A DNA stretch of 64,000 bases from Paenibacillus sp. 598K (GTDB taxonomy: Bacteria > Bacillota > Bacilli > Paenibacillales > Paenibacillaceae): assembly GCF_003851045.1 (NCBI RefSeq), contig NZ_BFBX01000018.1, forward strand, positions 1-64,000, in the 5' to 3' direction. The notes under the pieces are model-generated. The model ran no database searches, was not told the origin of the DNA, and saw nothing but the letters and a program-made list of their open reading frames with translations. This document shows positions 51,489 through 59,697 of this stretch, in pieces; position 1 is the stretch's first letter, and each line of letters begins with the position of its first letter. The position numbers and the translations under genes are program-made.

Positions 51489-52181
51489 TTATTCATAACG
51501 AAGACCATTCGCTATATTCTCGATTTGGTTCCAGTCTTCTATGACCAGGCTTTGTCGTGATTTATGGATGATACCCGCAATGTGAAGTCTCTGAAGGACT
51601 CGATTAAGATGTCTGGGCGTGGTGCCGATTACAGAAGCGATGTCAGCGATATGAGGAGAATAGATTTCTTGTCCGAAAGGATCGTTCCCTCGCGTAGTCA
51701 ACAGGTAACTGGCCAGACGTTCTTCAACAGTCGCTAACAGATTAATACGCGACGCAGTCGTGCAAGTCTGCAGCTTGTAAGCAAGATGTTCTAAAAGCAA
51801 GTTTTGAAAAACGGTTTCTTGCATGATTTTACGATGAACGAATGTTTTGTTTAGAAAGATGAAGCGGGAGGAGGTTGCGGCGTCCACCCGCGATTGAACA
51901 GGGACATTACGGATGAGTTCAATATCGCCGAATATGGATAACGGTCTGCCAAAACGAAGCAACAACGATTTCCCTGTAGCTATGCTGCTCGATACTCGTG
52001 ATGCTCCTTGGACTTGAAGATATAATCCATCGAGCTCGTCGCCTTCTTGCATAATATTTTCACCCGGATTATATTCTCGCAGATGAATATGCTCAGGCTG
52101 AGTGGTATGCGCTGACAGGAAGGACAAGGAATATGTAATTAGTTCCTGTTGAATGTCGTTGGACCGGTCAATTATTTTCAT
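51489..52181 (-). CDS. Crp/Fnr-family regulator, YeiL-like
   Basis: 230 residues. An N-terminal cyclic-nucleotide-binding-type beta-roll (IHLREYNPGENIMQEGDELD, LYLQVQGASRVSSSIATGKS, LLRFGRPLSIFGDIELIRN) is joined by a long helix to a winged helix (EIYSPHIADIASVIGTTPRHLNRVLQRLHIAGII). This matches the YeiL branch, whose members act in stationary phase. The cAMP-binding residues of Crp are not conserved, so the signal is unclear. It is divergent from the HAD gene and converges on the glycosidase with a 21-base gap. Confidence 0.85.
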   Translation of the reverse strand: MKIIDRSNDIQQELITYSLSFLSAHTTQPEHIHLREYNPGENIMQEGDELDGLYLQVQGASRVSSSIATGKSLLLRFGRPLSIFGDIELIRNVPVQSRVDAATSSRFIFLNKTFVHRKIMQETVFQNLLLEHLAYKLQTCTTASRINLLATVEERLASYLLTTRGNDPFGQEIYSPHIADIASVIGTTPRHLNRVLQRLHIAGIIHKSRQSLVIEDWNQIENIANGLRYE

Positions 52182-52259
52182 TCTGTCACCTCTATTTGGT
52201 CATCTGTCCTTTTCATTATAAAGGAAAGGCGTATGATTGAATCAAGGAGGAAGAGTGAG

Positions 52260-53018
52260 ATGAAGGTTGTGTTTGATTTGGATGGAACGATCTGTTTTCG
52301 AGGGAAACCGTTGAGCAAAAGGATGGTCAGAGAGCTTGATTTACTTATGGAGGAGGGGCATCATATAGCCTTTGCATCAGCAAGGCCTATCCGAGACTTA
52401 TTGCCGATATTGCCTGCAAAATATAAACGCCTCCCTATGATTGGCGGCAACGGCGCTTTTGTCTACGCTGAAGGCAAAGCAATGAAGATCCATCAGTTTA
52501 CTCCAGAGTTGTCTTCGCGGATCAAGGAGCTGCTTCTACGATTCGAGGCCGAATATCTGGTCGATGGCAGTTGGGATTATTCTTTCCATTGCAGTTTTGA
52601 GCATCCCATACTGATGAATGTAGATCCAGCCAGAAAGGCGTGTCGGCTAGCGTTGGAGGAATTGGAAAGTATAGTGAAGGTTGTGGTGCTTGGAAGCAAG
52701 GATATGGAGCGCCTGTATGATGAATTAACGAGATTGCCCGTTCAATTGTACATGCATGGAAAGGAAAACATAGTAGACATTAGTCCCGGTCATATTGATA
52801 AATGGTCCGGTTTGCAGGAGCTGGGATTTCAGCCGACTGCTTTTATAGCCGTTGGGAATGATGCCAACGATATGTCGATGTTTCGTATGGCTGGCCGCTC
52901 GATCTGTGTTGGCGATCATGAGGACTTAAACAAAATTGCGACGAGTCATGTGTGTTCTGATGAAGAGGAGGTTATTACGGCTATAAATCGGATGAGGATA
53001 GAATTACGCAACGAATAG
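52260..53018 (+). CDS. HAD-superfamily sugar-phosphate-type phosphatase, Cof-like
   Basis: 252 residues from the ATG at 52260 with AAGGAGG nine bases before it; the frame upstream would overlap the divergent Crp gene. Motif I is VVFDLDGTI with Asp6 as nucleophile and Asp8 as acid. Motif II is the serine in IAFASARP, and motif IV is VGNDANDMSMFRMAG. The cap lies between. Cof-type enzymes dephosphorylate sugar phosphates or cofactors in the cytoplasm. The 78-base divergent gap must hold both promoters. Confidence 0.85.
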   Translation: MKVVFDLDGTICFRGKPLSKRMVRELDLLMEEGHHIAFASARPIRDLLPILPAKYKRLPMIGGNGAFVYAEGKAMKIHQFTPELSSRIKELLLRFEAEYLVDGSWDYSFHCSFEHPILMNVDPARKACRLALEELESIVKVVVLGSKDMERLYDELTRLPVQLYMHGKENIVDISPGHIDKWSGLQELGFQPTAFIAVGNDANDMSMFRMAGRSICVGDHEDLNKIATSHVCSDEEEVITAINRMRIELRNE

Positions 53019-53040
53019 TTATATTTGTTATTTGTACAAC

Positions 53041-53084
53041 AAAAGAACCTTCGCTCCTGCTGCAGATAGGGGGAAGGTTCTTTT
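53041..53084. terminator. bidirectional terminator
   Basis: Perfect arms AAAAGAACCTTC (53041-53052) and GAAGGTTCTTTT (53073-53084) between convergent HAD and msrA genes. Confidence 0.9.
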
Positions 53085-53086
53085 GC

Positions 53087-53605
53087 CTAGCTCCAGTATT
53101 TTTTTATGATTTCATCTCGACCGGAGTAGACGCGCGAGGCTTTATAGTGCTCGGGATCTTTTTTGTGAAAGTTCTGGTGGTACTCCTCCGCAGGGTAGAA
53201 GACAGATGCGGGTTCGATAGCTGTGACGACCGGCTGGCTAAAACGCCCGGACCGATCGAGTTCGGTTTTGGATCGTTCGGCAAGCATACGTTGCTCTTCG
53301 GTATGATACAAGATGACAGCGCGATACTGGCTCTTGCGATCATTACCTTGACCAACAGCATCGGTAGGGTCGATCTGCGGCCAGTAGAGCTCCAATAGTT
53401 TTTCATATGGAAAGATGTCGGGGTCGTAGGTTATCTGTACAACCTCGAGATGGCCCGTCTCGCCGGTAAGCACTTGCTCATACGTCGGGTTCTCGACAGT
53501 TCCGCCCATATATCCTGACAGGATGCCGTGAATGCCTGGCTGTTCTTCAAAAGGCGTTACCATACACCAGAAACATCCGCCAGCAAATGTCGCAACCTCT
53601 TTCAT
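53087..53605 (-). CDS. msrA: peptide methionine sulfoxide reductase MsrA
   Basis: 172 residues from the ATG at 53605 (GAGG eight bases before); the ATG at 53611 lies too close to that site. The catalytic motif GGCFWC is at residues 9-14, with Cys11 attacking the sulfoxide. The family signatures YMGGTVENPTYEQVLTGETGHLEVVQITYDP, split here only for description, and the downstream YWPQIDPTDAVGQGNDRKSQYR are present. It repairs oxidised methionine (S-sulfoxide) in the cytoplasm using thioredoxin. No msrB domain is fused. Confidence 0.95.
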   Translation of the reverse strand: MKEVATFAGGCFWCMVTPFEEQPGIHGILSGYMGGTVENPTYEQVLTGETGHLEVVQITYDPDIFPYEKLLELYWPQIDPTDAVGQGNDRKSQYRAVILYHTEEQRMLAERSKTELDRSGRFSQPVVTAIEPASVFYPAEEYHQNFHKKDPEHYKASRVYSGRDEIIKKYWS

Positions 53606-53651
53606 TGGCATAACCTCTTTTCATGGATGTGAAAATCATCTGTAGATGTGA

Positions 53652-54281
53652 CTATAACGATCGCAACGCGAGCGCGAATTCATACAAGAAATAACAGGAG
53701 AAGCCGATAAGCATTAGGCCGGCTACAACAGACACGACCTGAATCATCCGCCGACTCATGATTTTGCGCGTAACCGCGACAATGGATAGCAGACCGAGAT
53801 CGTGCGCCAGAATACCGCTCAGCACGCCGCTTGAAGCAAGAATAAAAGTGCCGTAATGGTCTGAACTGTAGGAATCAGACAAGACTGCACCGAATACGGA
53901 CACCCAGAAGACAAGATTGCCAGGAGAAACTGCGACCAGCAGGCCGTTACGGTACGTCTGCCAGAACGATTTGTTCGTTTTCTCGTCGGCGGGGGTAATA
54001 TCCTTGTCTGCACTCCGGATGGAATCATAACCGAGATAGGCTAAAAAGGCTGCGCCGATGATCCACAAGGGAACTTGCACATAAGGGATGGAGAGGATGG
54101 AGGCGAATCCGAAAACCATAGCGAAAATGAGAGCCAGATCAACCGTCATGCCTCCCAGTCCGACGGCCCATCCGTGCATAAATCCATTCTTTAAGCCCTG
54201 CTTGGTCATTTCCACCGTAATGGCGCCCACTGGCATGGCAATCGCCAAGCCTATCAAAAAATACTTGACATACAAATCCAT
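53652..54281 (-). CDS. LysE-family amino acid exporter
   Basis: 209 residues from the ATG at 54281, with AAGGA seven bases before it. About six membrane spans are visible: YFLIGLAIAMPVGAITVEMT, GLGGMTVDLALIFAMVFGFA, VPLWIIGAAFLAYLGYDSIR and GLMLIGFSCYFLYEFALALR among them. The conserved PVGAITVEMTKQGLKNGF and GNLVFWVSVFG segments fit the LysE/RhtB superfamily, which exports amino acids. The substrate is unknown. The TVP38-type gene lies just upstream in the same orientation, with an 83-base gap. Confidence 0.85.
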   Translation of the reverse strand: MDLYVKYFLIGLAIAMPVGAITVEMTKQGLKNGFMHGWAVGLGGMTVDLALIFAMVFGFASILSIPYVQVPLWIIGAAFLAYLGYDSIRSADKDITPADEKTNKSFWQTYRNGLLVAVSPGNLVFWVSVFGAVLSDSYSSDHYGTFILASSGVLSGILAHDLGLLSIVAVTRKIMSRRMIQVVSVVAGLMLIGFSCYFLYEFALALRSL

Positions 54282-54364
54282 GGTGCTTTCCTTTCTCATG
54301 GTGAGATTGCAATATGACATTGAGTGTAAAGCAAATGCATAAGAAACACAAGCGATTGGAGTGT

Positions 54365-54961
54365 TCAATGATCAGCCATAAAATGCCGCTCCAGCCTGCG
54401 GCTTAGCCACCAGCAGACGGCTACGAGTAAGAGAATCAGCGCCAGCTCCCAAGGCCGCTCCATGAAGCGCTGCACATCATGACCGACGTAGGACACATAA
54501 AATACCATGATGGCCTTGCCCGGCAGCAGCGCCAGCAGATAGGAGCGTAGCCGCATACCCGCTGCCGCCGCAGCGACGTTCACTGCAACAAAAGGCCCTG
54601 CCGGGAACAGGCTGAGCACAAAAACATAGCTGAACGCATTGCGTCTCGCCCACACTAACGCACGGTTGACCTTGGGCTTGCCTGTCCAGCGCTGGACATA
54701 TCTCAGGGATGAGGCCTTTTGCACCAGGATAAAGGTGGTGATGCAGCCGCCTACAATCCCTAACCAGGAATAGAGGAATCCTTGCCACAAGCCATAAACG
54801 GCAGCGTTGAGCCCGATAATCACCATCGTGGGCAGGGGAGGTACAAAGGACTTCATGAAAGTAAGGAAAATGCCCGGCAATGGACCCCATGCGCGAAAGC
54901 GCTCGAGCCATTCACCAAGATCCGCTTCGGACCATGAGAGCAATAAAGCCAATGTATTCAT
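54365..54961 (-). CDS. TVP38/TMEM64-family membrane protein
   Basis: 198 residues. The central segment SFVPPLPTMVIIGLNAAVYGLWQGFLYSWLGIVGG and the later FPAGPFVAVNVAAAAAGMRLRSY have the layout of the DedA/SNARE-associated family, with re-entrant loops rich in proline and glycine. About five hydrophobic spans are present. Family members act in envelope homeostasis and some flip lipids. AAAGGAG lies 13 bases before the ATG, a long spacing. Confidence 0.8.
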   Translation of the reverse strand: MNTLALLLSWSEADLGEWLERFRAWGPLPGIFLTFMKSFVPPLPTMVIIGLNAAVYGLWQGFLYSWLGIVGGCITTFILVQKASSLRYVQRWTGKPKVNRALVWARRNAFSYVFVLSLFPAGPFVAVNVAAAAAGMRLRSYLLALLPGKAIMVFYVSYVGHDVQRFMERPWELALILLLVAVCWWLSRRLERHFMADH

Positions 54962-55073
54962 CAGACGGGAAGCTCTCCTTTACGCGCCATATTAGACGTA
55001 CCTATCTATACAATAACAACATCCGAGCGCTGCGCCAACTGTGTCCAAGATCATAACCTCCGCTCATTCGATA

Positions 55074-55082
55074 TGCTATAAT
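55074..55082 (+). promoter_or_regulatory. extended -10 promoter of the AlkD-like gene
   Basis: TGCTATAAT about 40 bases ahead of the start codon. No clear -35 was found. Confidence 0.4.
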
Positions 55083-55122
55083 TAATTGTAAGAAAATAGT
55101 AGATCTTATCGGAGGCGGAACC

Positions 55123-55746
55123 ATGAGCGATTATAGGGCAACCCTGGAGGAACGATATGCGGAGCAAGTTAGCTTTAAGCTGATCGAAAAAGACGCCGAA
55201 CAATTTTACGCCGCTCATGCTCTGGAAGACTGTTATACGATGGGGCAGGAGCTATACCAATCCGGTAATTATCAAGTTCAGGAAGCGGGCGTATATTTGC
55301 TCGGTTATGCCGCTACTGCTAACGACAAGGCGCTGTTGTTTCTGAAAGAAGAAGTGAGTCGACATGACAACTGGCGAGTGCAGGAGGTATTGGCCAAAGC
55401 CTTTGATAGGTATTGCAGCCTCATTGGGTATGAGACCGCATTGCCCATCATAAAAGACTGGCTGGCGAGCGATATCGCCAACACGCGGCGAGCGGTTTCG
55501 GAAGGATTGAGAATATGGACGGGCCGGCCCTACTTTAAAGAGCATCCCCAACTGGCGATCGATTTGTTAGCTGCGCACAAGGAAGACGAAAGCTTGTATA
55601 TGCGCAAGTCGGTCGGGAATGCCTTGCGCGATATTAGCAAAAAACACCCAGCGTTAATCGCAAAGGAACTAGAACAGTGGAATGTATCGTCGAAGGAAAT
55701 AAAACAGGTGTACAAATTAGCAAGCAAGTTCATTGCGCAGGAGTAG
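55123..55746 (+). CDS. AlkD-like HEAT-repeat DNA alkylation repair protein
   Basis: 207 residues with GGAGG ahead of the ATG. It is all-helical, with HEAT-like repeats: YQVQEAGVYLLGYAATANDKA, NWRVQEVLAKAFDRYC, ANTRRAVSEGLRIWTGRPYFKEH and SLYMRKSVGNALRDISKKHPALI. The last two contain the W and R residues that AlkD-type proteins use around damaged bases. AlkD removes N3- and N7-alkylpurines without flipping the base. Whether this member is an active glycosylase cannot be told. Confidence 0.8.
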   Translation: MSDYRATLEERYAEQVSFKLIEKDAEQFYAAHALEDCYTMGQELYQSGNYQVQEAGVYLLGYAATANDKALLFLKEEVSRHDNWRVQEVLAKAFDRYCSLIGYETALPIIKDWLASDIANTRRAVSEGLRIWTGRPYFKEHPQLAIDLLAAHKEDESLYMRKSVGNALRDISKKHPALIAKELEQWNVSSKEIKQVYKLASKFIAQE

Positions 55747-55753
55747 GGACAGT

Positions 55754-55806
55754 GATACAGTTGTGCATTTCCCGTACAGTGGCCATATCGGGCACACAGT
55801 TGTATC
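55754..55806. repeat. imperfect hairpin between convergent genes
   Basis: GATACA(gtt)GTGC pairs with GCAC(acagt)TGTATC, and inside it CCCGTA pairs with TATCGGG with one bulge. There is no T-run. It may stop transcription or be a copy of a dispersed element. Confidence 0.45.
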
Positions 55807-55816
55807 GGTCGTGTTT

Positions 55817-56779
55817 TCACTTCCGCAGCTGCGCAGCGAAATGCTCATACTTGGGATACAGCAAGGGGGCGGGGATGCCGTGCTCCTTGCCGCAGTCATA
55901 GACACTTTTGCACACATAGATCAGATCGTCGACATTACTATGCAGCTGCATGATCCGCCGCGTCAGCTCGTTGTTGGCGAACATTCGCTTCATCAGCCAT
56001 CCGGCGATCCGAGGCGGGATTGTGTAGGGCAGCAGATCTTTCCTGTAATGGCGAAACGAGACGCCTCGTGCTTCGATGATGCGGATGGCCTCGCGGATCG
56101 TTAATACGCTCTCCATCAGAGCTTTCGACGAGGTCATTACCGTTTGAGCGGCACGGGCAGGGTCGAAGACGTCGCCGTATTTGGCCGCCGTCGTAATCAC
56201 GCCGGCATTGATGGCCATGTGTATCCAGATCCACGCCAGCATATCATAAGGAACCTCGGTTTTTAGATGGCAGGAGGAGAGCAACGCCATCAGATCGGCA
56301 TAGTTGGCGATGTTCGCTTTTTCCTGGCTTTCAAGCATGAGGTGGCCGAAGAGGACGCTGTCCAATACACCATGCTCGATACTCCCGCCCGCAACAGGAT
56401 ACCCCAGGATATATGGCCTGTGGCCAAACCACTGATCCACCACGGACTTTTCCTCCCATATTCCATTCAACACGATGATCGTTCCCTGCAGGTTGTGCTC
56501 ATTCAGGGTCTGGATGGCTGCAGCCAGCTTCCCCGCCGACACGCTGATTACAATGAAATCATAGCTGTTATCGGGCTGTGCAAAAGCAAGAGAATACTCA
56601 GCCTGCTTTGCCTCTCCTTTACCGTTATAACGGCCATCAAACAATTTCACCGTCAGGCGGCTTGGCGCATCGGCCTGCTTGTTCTCTCGGATAAAGTGTT
56701 CAACCGTGTGCCCGGATGCTTGAAATACATAGCCGTAGGTTGTACCGATAACGCCTAGGCCCACCACCAAGATTCTCAT
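55817..56779 (-). CDS. ketopantoate reductase-like oxidoreductase (ApbA/PanE family)
   Basis: 320 residues from the ATG at 56779, with GGTGA five bases before it. The N-terminal Rossmann motif is MRILVVGLGVIGTTYGYVFQASGH (GxGxxG), followed by FIVISVSAGKLAAAIQTL. The C-terminal helical domain (AWIWIHMAINAGVITTAAKYGD, TREAI region) follows the family layout. It uses NAD(P)H. PanE makes pantoate for coenzyme A, but divergence in this copy and its pairing with a TetR gene suggest a different substrate. It is 19 bases after the TetR stop. Confidence 0.75.
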   Translation of the reverse strand: MRILVVGLGVIGTTYGYVFQASGHTVEHFIRENKQADAPSRLTVKLFDGRYNGKGEAKQAEYSLAFAQPDNSYDFIVISVSAGKLAAAIQTLNEHNLQGTIIVLNGIWEEKSVVDQWFGHRPYILGYPVAGGSIEHGVLDSVLFGHLMLESQEKANIANYADLMALLSSCHLKTEVPYDMLAWIWIHMAINAGVITTAAKYGDVFDPARAAQTVMTSSKALMESVLTIREAIRIIEARGVSFRHYRKDLLPYTIPPRIAGWLMKRMFANNELTRRIMQLHSNVDDLIYVCKSVYDCGKEHGIPAPLLYPKYEHFAAQLRK

Positions 56780-56798
56780 ATGGATCACCAGCTTTCGA

Positions 56799-57395
56799 TT
56801 ATTCGGAGTGATGCGTTTTGCTTGTAAGCTGATCCATCATATATGCCAGTTGAGCATCGATCTGAGCCTCATCGAGAGCAAGCACTGTACTGGACATACG
56901 AAGCCCCTCCAGGCAAAAAATAATATGCTGCGCCGCGGTGGAGGCATTTCCAACAAATTCCTCGTTCTCGATACCGCGTTGAATTATGGTTTGCAGATAA
57001 GCTGCAGCAGCTGAAAACCGGCTCTCCAGGGCAGAGGGATCGAGCTGCTGCCGTTGGGCAAAAAGATACTCGTAGGTTGCAATAATTAAACTGTCGGAGG
57101 GATGCAGCAGCTCTTGTTTTTGTTGTGCAAGGAACCGCTGCATGAGTCGTGTGGCAGTAGGATTGGGATCTTCAGTATCCGTCGTCTCATCGGAGTGGTT
57201 CTCTTTGGCTTGCCTGAGCAGGATCGCTTCATAAATCTCGCTGGTGCTCTTGAAGTACAGATAAACGCCGCCACGGCTGATCTGACAGGCGGCGATAATA
57301 TCCTTCATGGTTACATCTTTATAGCCCTTTGCTGCGAATACATGCTGCGCTTGTGCGAGAATATAGTTTCTCTTGCTTTCCGCTTTTGGACCCAT
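56799..57395 (-). CDS. TetR-family repressor
   Basis: 198 residues from the ATG at 57395 with AGGAGG before it. The helix-turn-helix is at about 10-55 (RNYILAQAQHVFAAKGYKDV, MKDIIAACQISRGGVYLYFKS). The ligand domain is divergent, as usual. It leads a two-gene operon with the PanE-like oxidoreductase. Two matching 16-base dyads lie in its promoter region, so it probably represses itself and the reductase until an unknown ligand binds. Confidence 0.88.
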   Translation of the reverse strand: MGPKAESKRNYILAQAQHVFAAKGYKDVTMKDIIAACQISRGGVYLYFKSTSEIYEAILLRQAKENHSDETTDTEDPNPTATRLMQRFLAQQKQELLHPSDSLIIATYEYLFAQRQQLDPSALESRFSAAAAYLQTIIQRGIENEEFVGNASTAAQHIIFCLEGLRMSSTVLALDEAQIDAQLAYMMDQLTSKTHHSE

Positions 57396-57411
57396 AGCTC
57401 GACCTCCTGAC

Positions 57412-57463
57412 ATGACACAAGTGTCATAAATTTATTATATGACATCTGTGTCATGTCGATCAA
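57412..57463 (-). promoter_or_regulatory. TetR operon promoter with two operators
   Basis: On the minus strand TTGATC (57458-57463) and TATAAT (57434-57439) are 18 bases apart. Two dyads of the form ATGACA-N4-TGTCAT, 57439-57454 in the spacer and 57412-57427 downstream of the -10, are centred 27 bases apart. Confidence 0.7.
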
Positions 57464-57867
57464 GTGCAAATTAATCCTGCCTGTAAGCTCGAGGCTGTTC
57501 ATTACCCCTCCTGGCTAACCCGCCCGAAACTACGAGCAGATCCCCGGTACGCATCAGATCGTCCAGATGCCGGCAGGAGGGGCTGAGTTGGAGCAGCAGT
57601 GGCAATCGGTAGCGCCATAACACAGCCCTAAGGCTAATAATGTCTCGTTATCGAAGGCTATGATTATAGCGCATACAGCGGTTTGAAATCGCCTTCCATG
57701 ATTATATAGGCTCACCCTTCAAAACACCTTTTAATCTATCGTGGAAAAGGTGTTTTTCGTTTGTTTAGCTATGTAAAAACACGTCTCTTTTCACTACAAT
57801 GAAGTCCGAATCAAGATTTGCTGGCGGCCGCTTGATTTCTTGAAAAACAGACAGAGGTGATTTTCGT
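57464..57867. other. gene-free stretch before the MFS gene
   Basis: No convincing reading frame with a ribosome site was found. It holds a terminator-like hairpin at 57721-57757 and, at 57676-57693, bases that resemble part of the repeat cluster near 31830 in reverse orientation (CAGCGGTTTGAAATC). It may contain the remains of a lost gene or an untranslated RNA. Confidence 0.4.
57721..57757 (+). terminator. terminator-like hairpin without an obvious upstream gene
   Basis: AAAACACCTTTT pairs with AAAAGGTGTTTT and runs into TTCG. No plus-strand gene ends nearby, so it either ends an unrecognised transcript or attenuates the MFS gene 110 bases downstream. Confidence 0.55.
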
Positions 57868-59064
57868 ATGAAAGTTGATCCAAGCGCTGCAGCACGCCAA
57901 CGTACCGAGAGTGTATTAGCAAACCGATTTCCGTGGGCCGGCTTGCTGGCCTTGGCGATGGCCGGGTTTATTTGCATTCTCACAGAGACGCTTCCTGCGG
58001 GCTTGCTTCCCTATATTAGCGAAGGACTTGGCGTGTCGGAGGCGCTGGCGGGGCAGCTCGTCACGCTGTATGCTCTGGGCTCGCTGGCAGCGGCGATTCC
58101 GTTGACTGCGTTGACGCGAGGCTGGAGGCGGCGGCCTTTACTGCTCGGCTGCCTCCTCGGTTTTCTTGTTTTCAATACGATCACCGCGCTTTCCGACCAT
58201 TATATGCTCACCTTGGCAGCTCGCTTGCTGGCCGGAGTATGTGCCGGGGTGCTATGGGGGATGATCGCAGGCTACGCCCGTCGGATGGTGCCCGATGCAT
58301 GGAAGGGGCGCGCGATGGCGGTAGCGATGGTGGGCACTCCGCTGGCGCTGGCGCTTGGCGTGCCGCTGGGCACGTTCCTTGGCATTTGGGTGGGCTGGCG
58401 CTGGGTGTTTGGAGTGATGTCTTTACTGACCATTGCTCTGCTTGCCTGGGTGTTTTGGAAGCTGCCTGATTTTCCGGGGCAGACGGCTCGGCAGCGATTA
58501 CCGCTGCGCAAGGTCTTTACGCTTAGGGGGATTCGCCCGATTTTGGGCATCGTCTTACTCTGGGTGATTGCCCATAATGTGCTGTATACCTACATTACTC
58601 CCTACTTAGAGCAATCCGGGCTTGCAGGACGCGTGGATATGATCCTGCTTGTTTTCGGCCTTGCTTCGGTCGCCGGTATAGGTCTGACAGGCTTGCTTAT
58701 TGACCGCAGGCTGCATCGATTAATTGTGCTGAGTACGTCGGGTTTTGCAGCAGCTTCTCTGGCTCTGGGGATCGGAAGCGAACAACCGCTTATCGTATAT
58801 GTCGGGGTTGCGGTATGGGGGTTGACCTTTGGAGGAGCGCCCACATTATTGCAGACAGCGCTGGCCGAGTCTGCCGGAGAGAATGCAGATGTAGCCCAAG
58901 CTATGCTCGTCACCGCGTGGAATCTGGGCATTGGCGGCGGCGGTCTGGCAGGAGGCATCCTGCTTGAGAGCTTGGGCGTTGCCTCGTTCTCCTGGACGGT
59001 GCTTGTACTGATGCTGCTTGCGACTGCTACAGCGTTGTTTACAAGAAGCAGCGTCCGTATGTAG
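57868..59064 (+). CDS. MFS transporter, DHA1-type exporter
   Basis: 398 residues with AGAGGTGA ahead of the ATG. Twelve membrane spans can be drawn (WAGLLALAMAGFICILTETLPAGLL first). Motifs of the DHA1 group are visible: LVTLYALGSLAAAIPLTALTRGWRRRPLL (motif A region) and the GTPLALALGVPLGTFLGIWVGWRWVF signature of antiporters. Members such as AraJ and PbuE export sugars, purines or drugs. The substrate is unknown. It converges with the Lrp gene, with two bases between stops. Confidence 0.88.
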   Translation: MKVDPSAAARQRTESVLANRFPWAGLLALAMAGFICILTETLPAGLLPYISEGLGVSEALAGQLVTLYALGSLAAAIPLTALTRGWRRRPLLLGCLLGFLVFNTITALSDHYMLTLAARLLAGVCAGVLWGMIAGYARRMVPDAWKGRAMAVAMVGTPLALALGVPLGTFLGIWVGWRWVFGVMSLLTIALLAWVFWKLPDFPGQTARQRLPLRKVFTLRGIRPILGIVLLWVIAHNVLYTYITPYLEQSGLAGRVDMILLVFGLASVAGIGLTGLLIDRRLHRLIVLSTSGFAAASLALGIGSEQPLIVYVGVAVWGLTFGGAPTLLQTALAESAGENADVAQAMLVTAWNLGIGGGGLAGGILLESLGVASFSWTVLVLMLLATATALFTRSSVRM

Positions 59065-59066
59065 AG

Positions 59067-59534
59067 CTAGGGCTGGGGCGGAGAGTCGGTAACAGGCTCC
59101 GATTCCGGCAAGGGCAAGAGATACTTGTGGTCGACGGGCGATGACATCACGATCAGGGTCGTATACGTTCCGTACTTGGCGCTACGATCTCCGAACTGCT
59201 CGAGCAATGGGGTCGAATCCGTCCTTACCTTCAGCAAATAGTTGTGCTCGCCGCTGATGCGATGGCATTCGATGACCTCTGGCGATGTACGGCAGAAGTT
59301 TAGAAAGGCAGTGCATGCACTTGTATGAAACAACATATATGCGGTCGCGTGCTTTCCGATTTTTTCGGGGGACAGTACGGTTCGATACTCTTGAATGACG
59401 CCTTTCTCCTCCAGCCGTCTGACTCTCTCGGTTACAGCGGGCTGCGAGAGTCCGACAAGCTTGCCCAGCTCGGTCATCGAGATTCGGGCCTGGCTCTGCA
59501 GATGCGACAGAATTACTTGATCCAATTGATCCAT
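59067..59534 (-). CDS. Lrp/AsnC-family regulator
   Basis: 155 residues from the ATG at 59534 with AAAGGAG upstream; the longer frame to 59783 lacks a site and would run through a terminator. The helix-turn-helix spans MDQLDQVILSHLQSQARISM to VGLSQPAVTERVRRLEEKGVI. The RAM ligand domain follows (PEVIECHRISGEHNYLLKVRTD). It may control the adjacent MFS exporter, as exporters are frequent Lrp targets, but no operator was identified. Confidence 0.88.
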   Translation of the reverse strand: MDQLDQVILSHLQSQARISMTELGKLVGLSQPAVTERVRRLEEKGVIQEYRTVLSPEKIGKHATAYMLFHTSACTAFLNFCRTSPEVIECHRISGEHNYLLKVRTDSTPLLEQFGDRSAKYGTYTTLIVMSSPVDHKYLLPLPESEPVTDSPPQP

Positions 59535-59640
59535 AGATGGTTGCTCCTTTAGTTTATAGTCGCCATTCCCAAACGGCCTTGTTATTCTTGTTAAGATAAC
59601 GCTAAACGCTCGGAAAATCAATGCCATAAAAGTCTGCATT

Positions 59641-59681
59641 ACGAAAAACCCAAGTTCGCTCCAGCAACTTGGGTTTTTCGT
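59641..59681. terminator. bidirectional terminator after the LLM gene
   Basis: Perfect arms ACGAAAAACCCAAGTT (59641-59656) and AACTTGGGTTTTTCGT (59666-59681), 16 bases past the minus-strand stop at 59698. Confidence 0.9.
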
Positions 59682-59697
59682 GGTATAGGAAAATACG

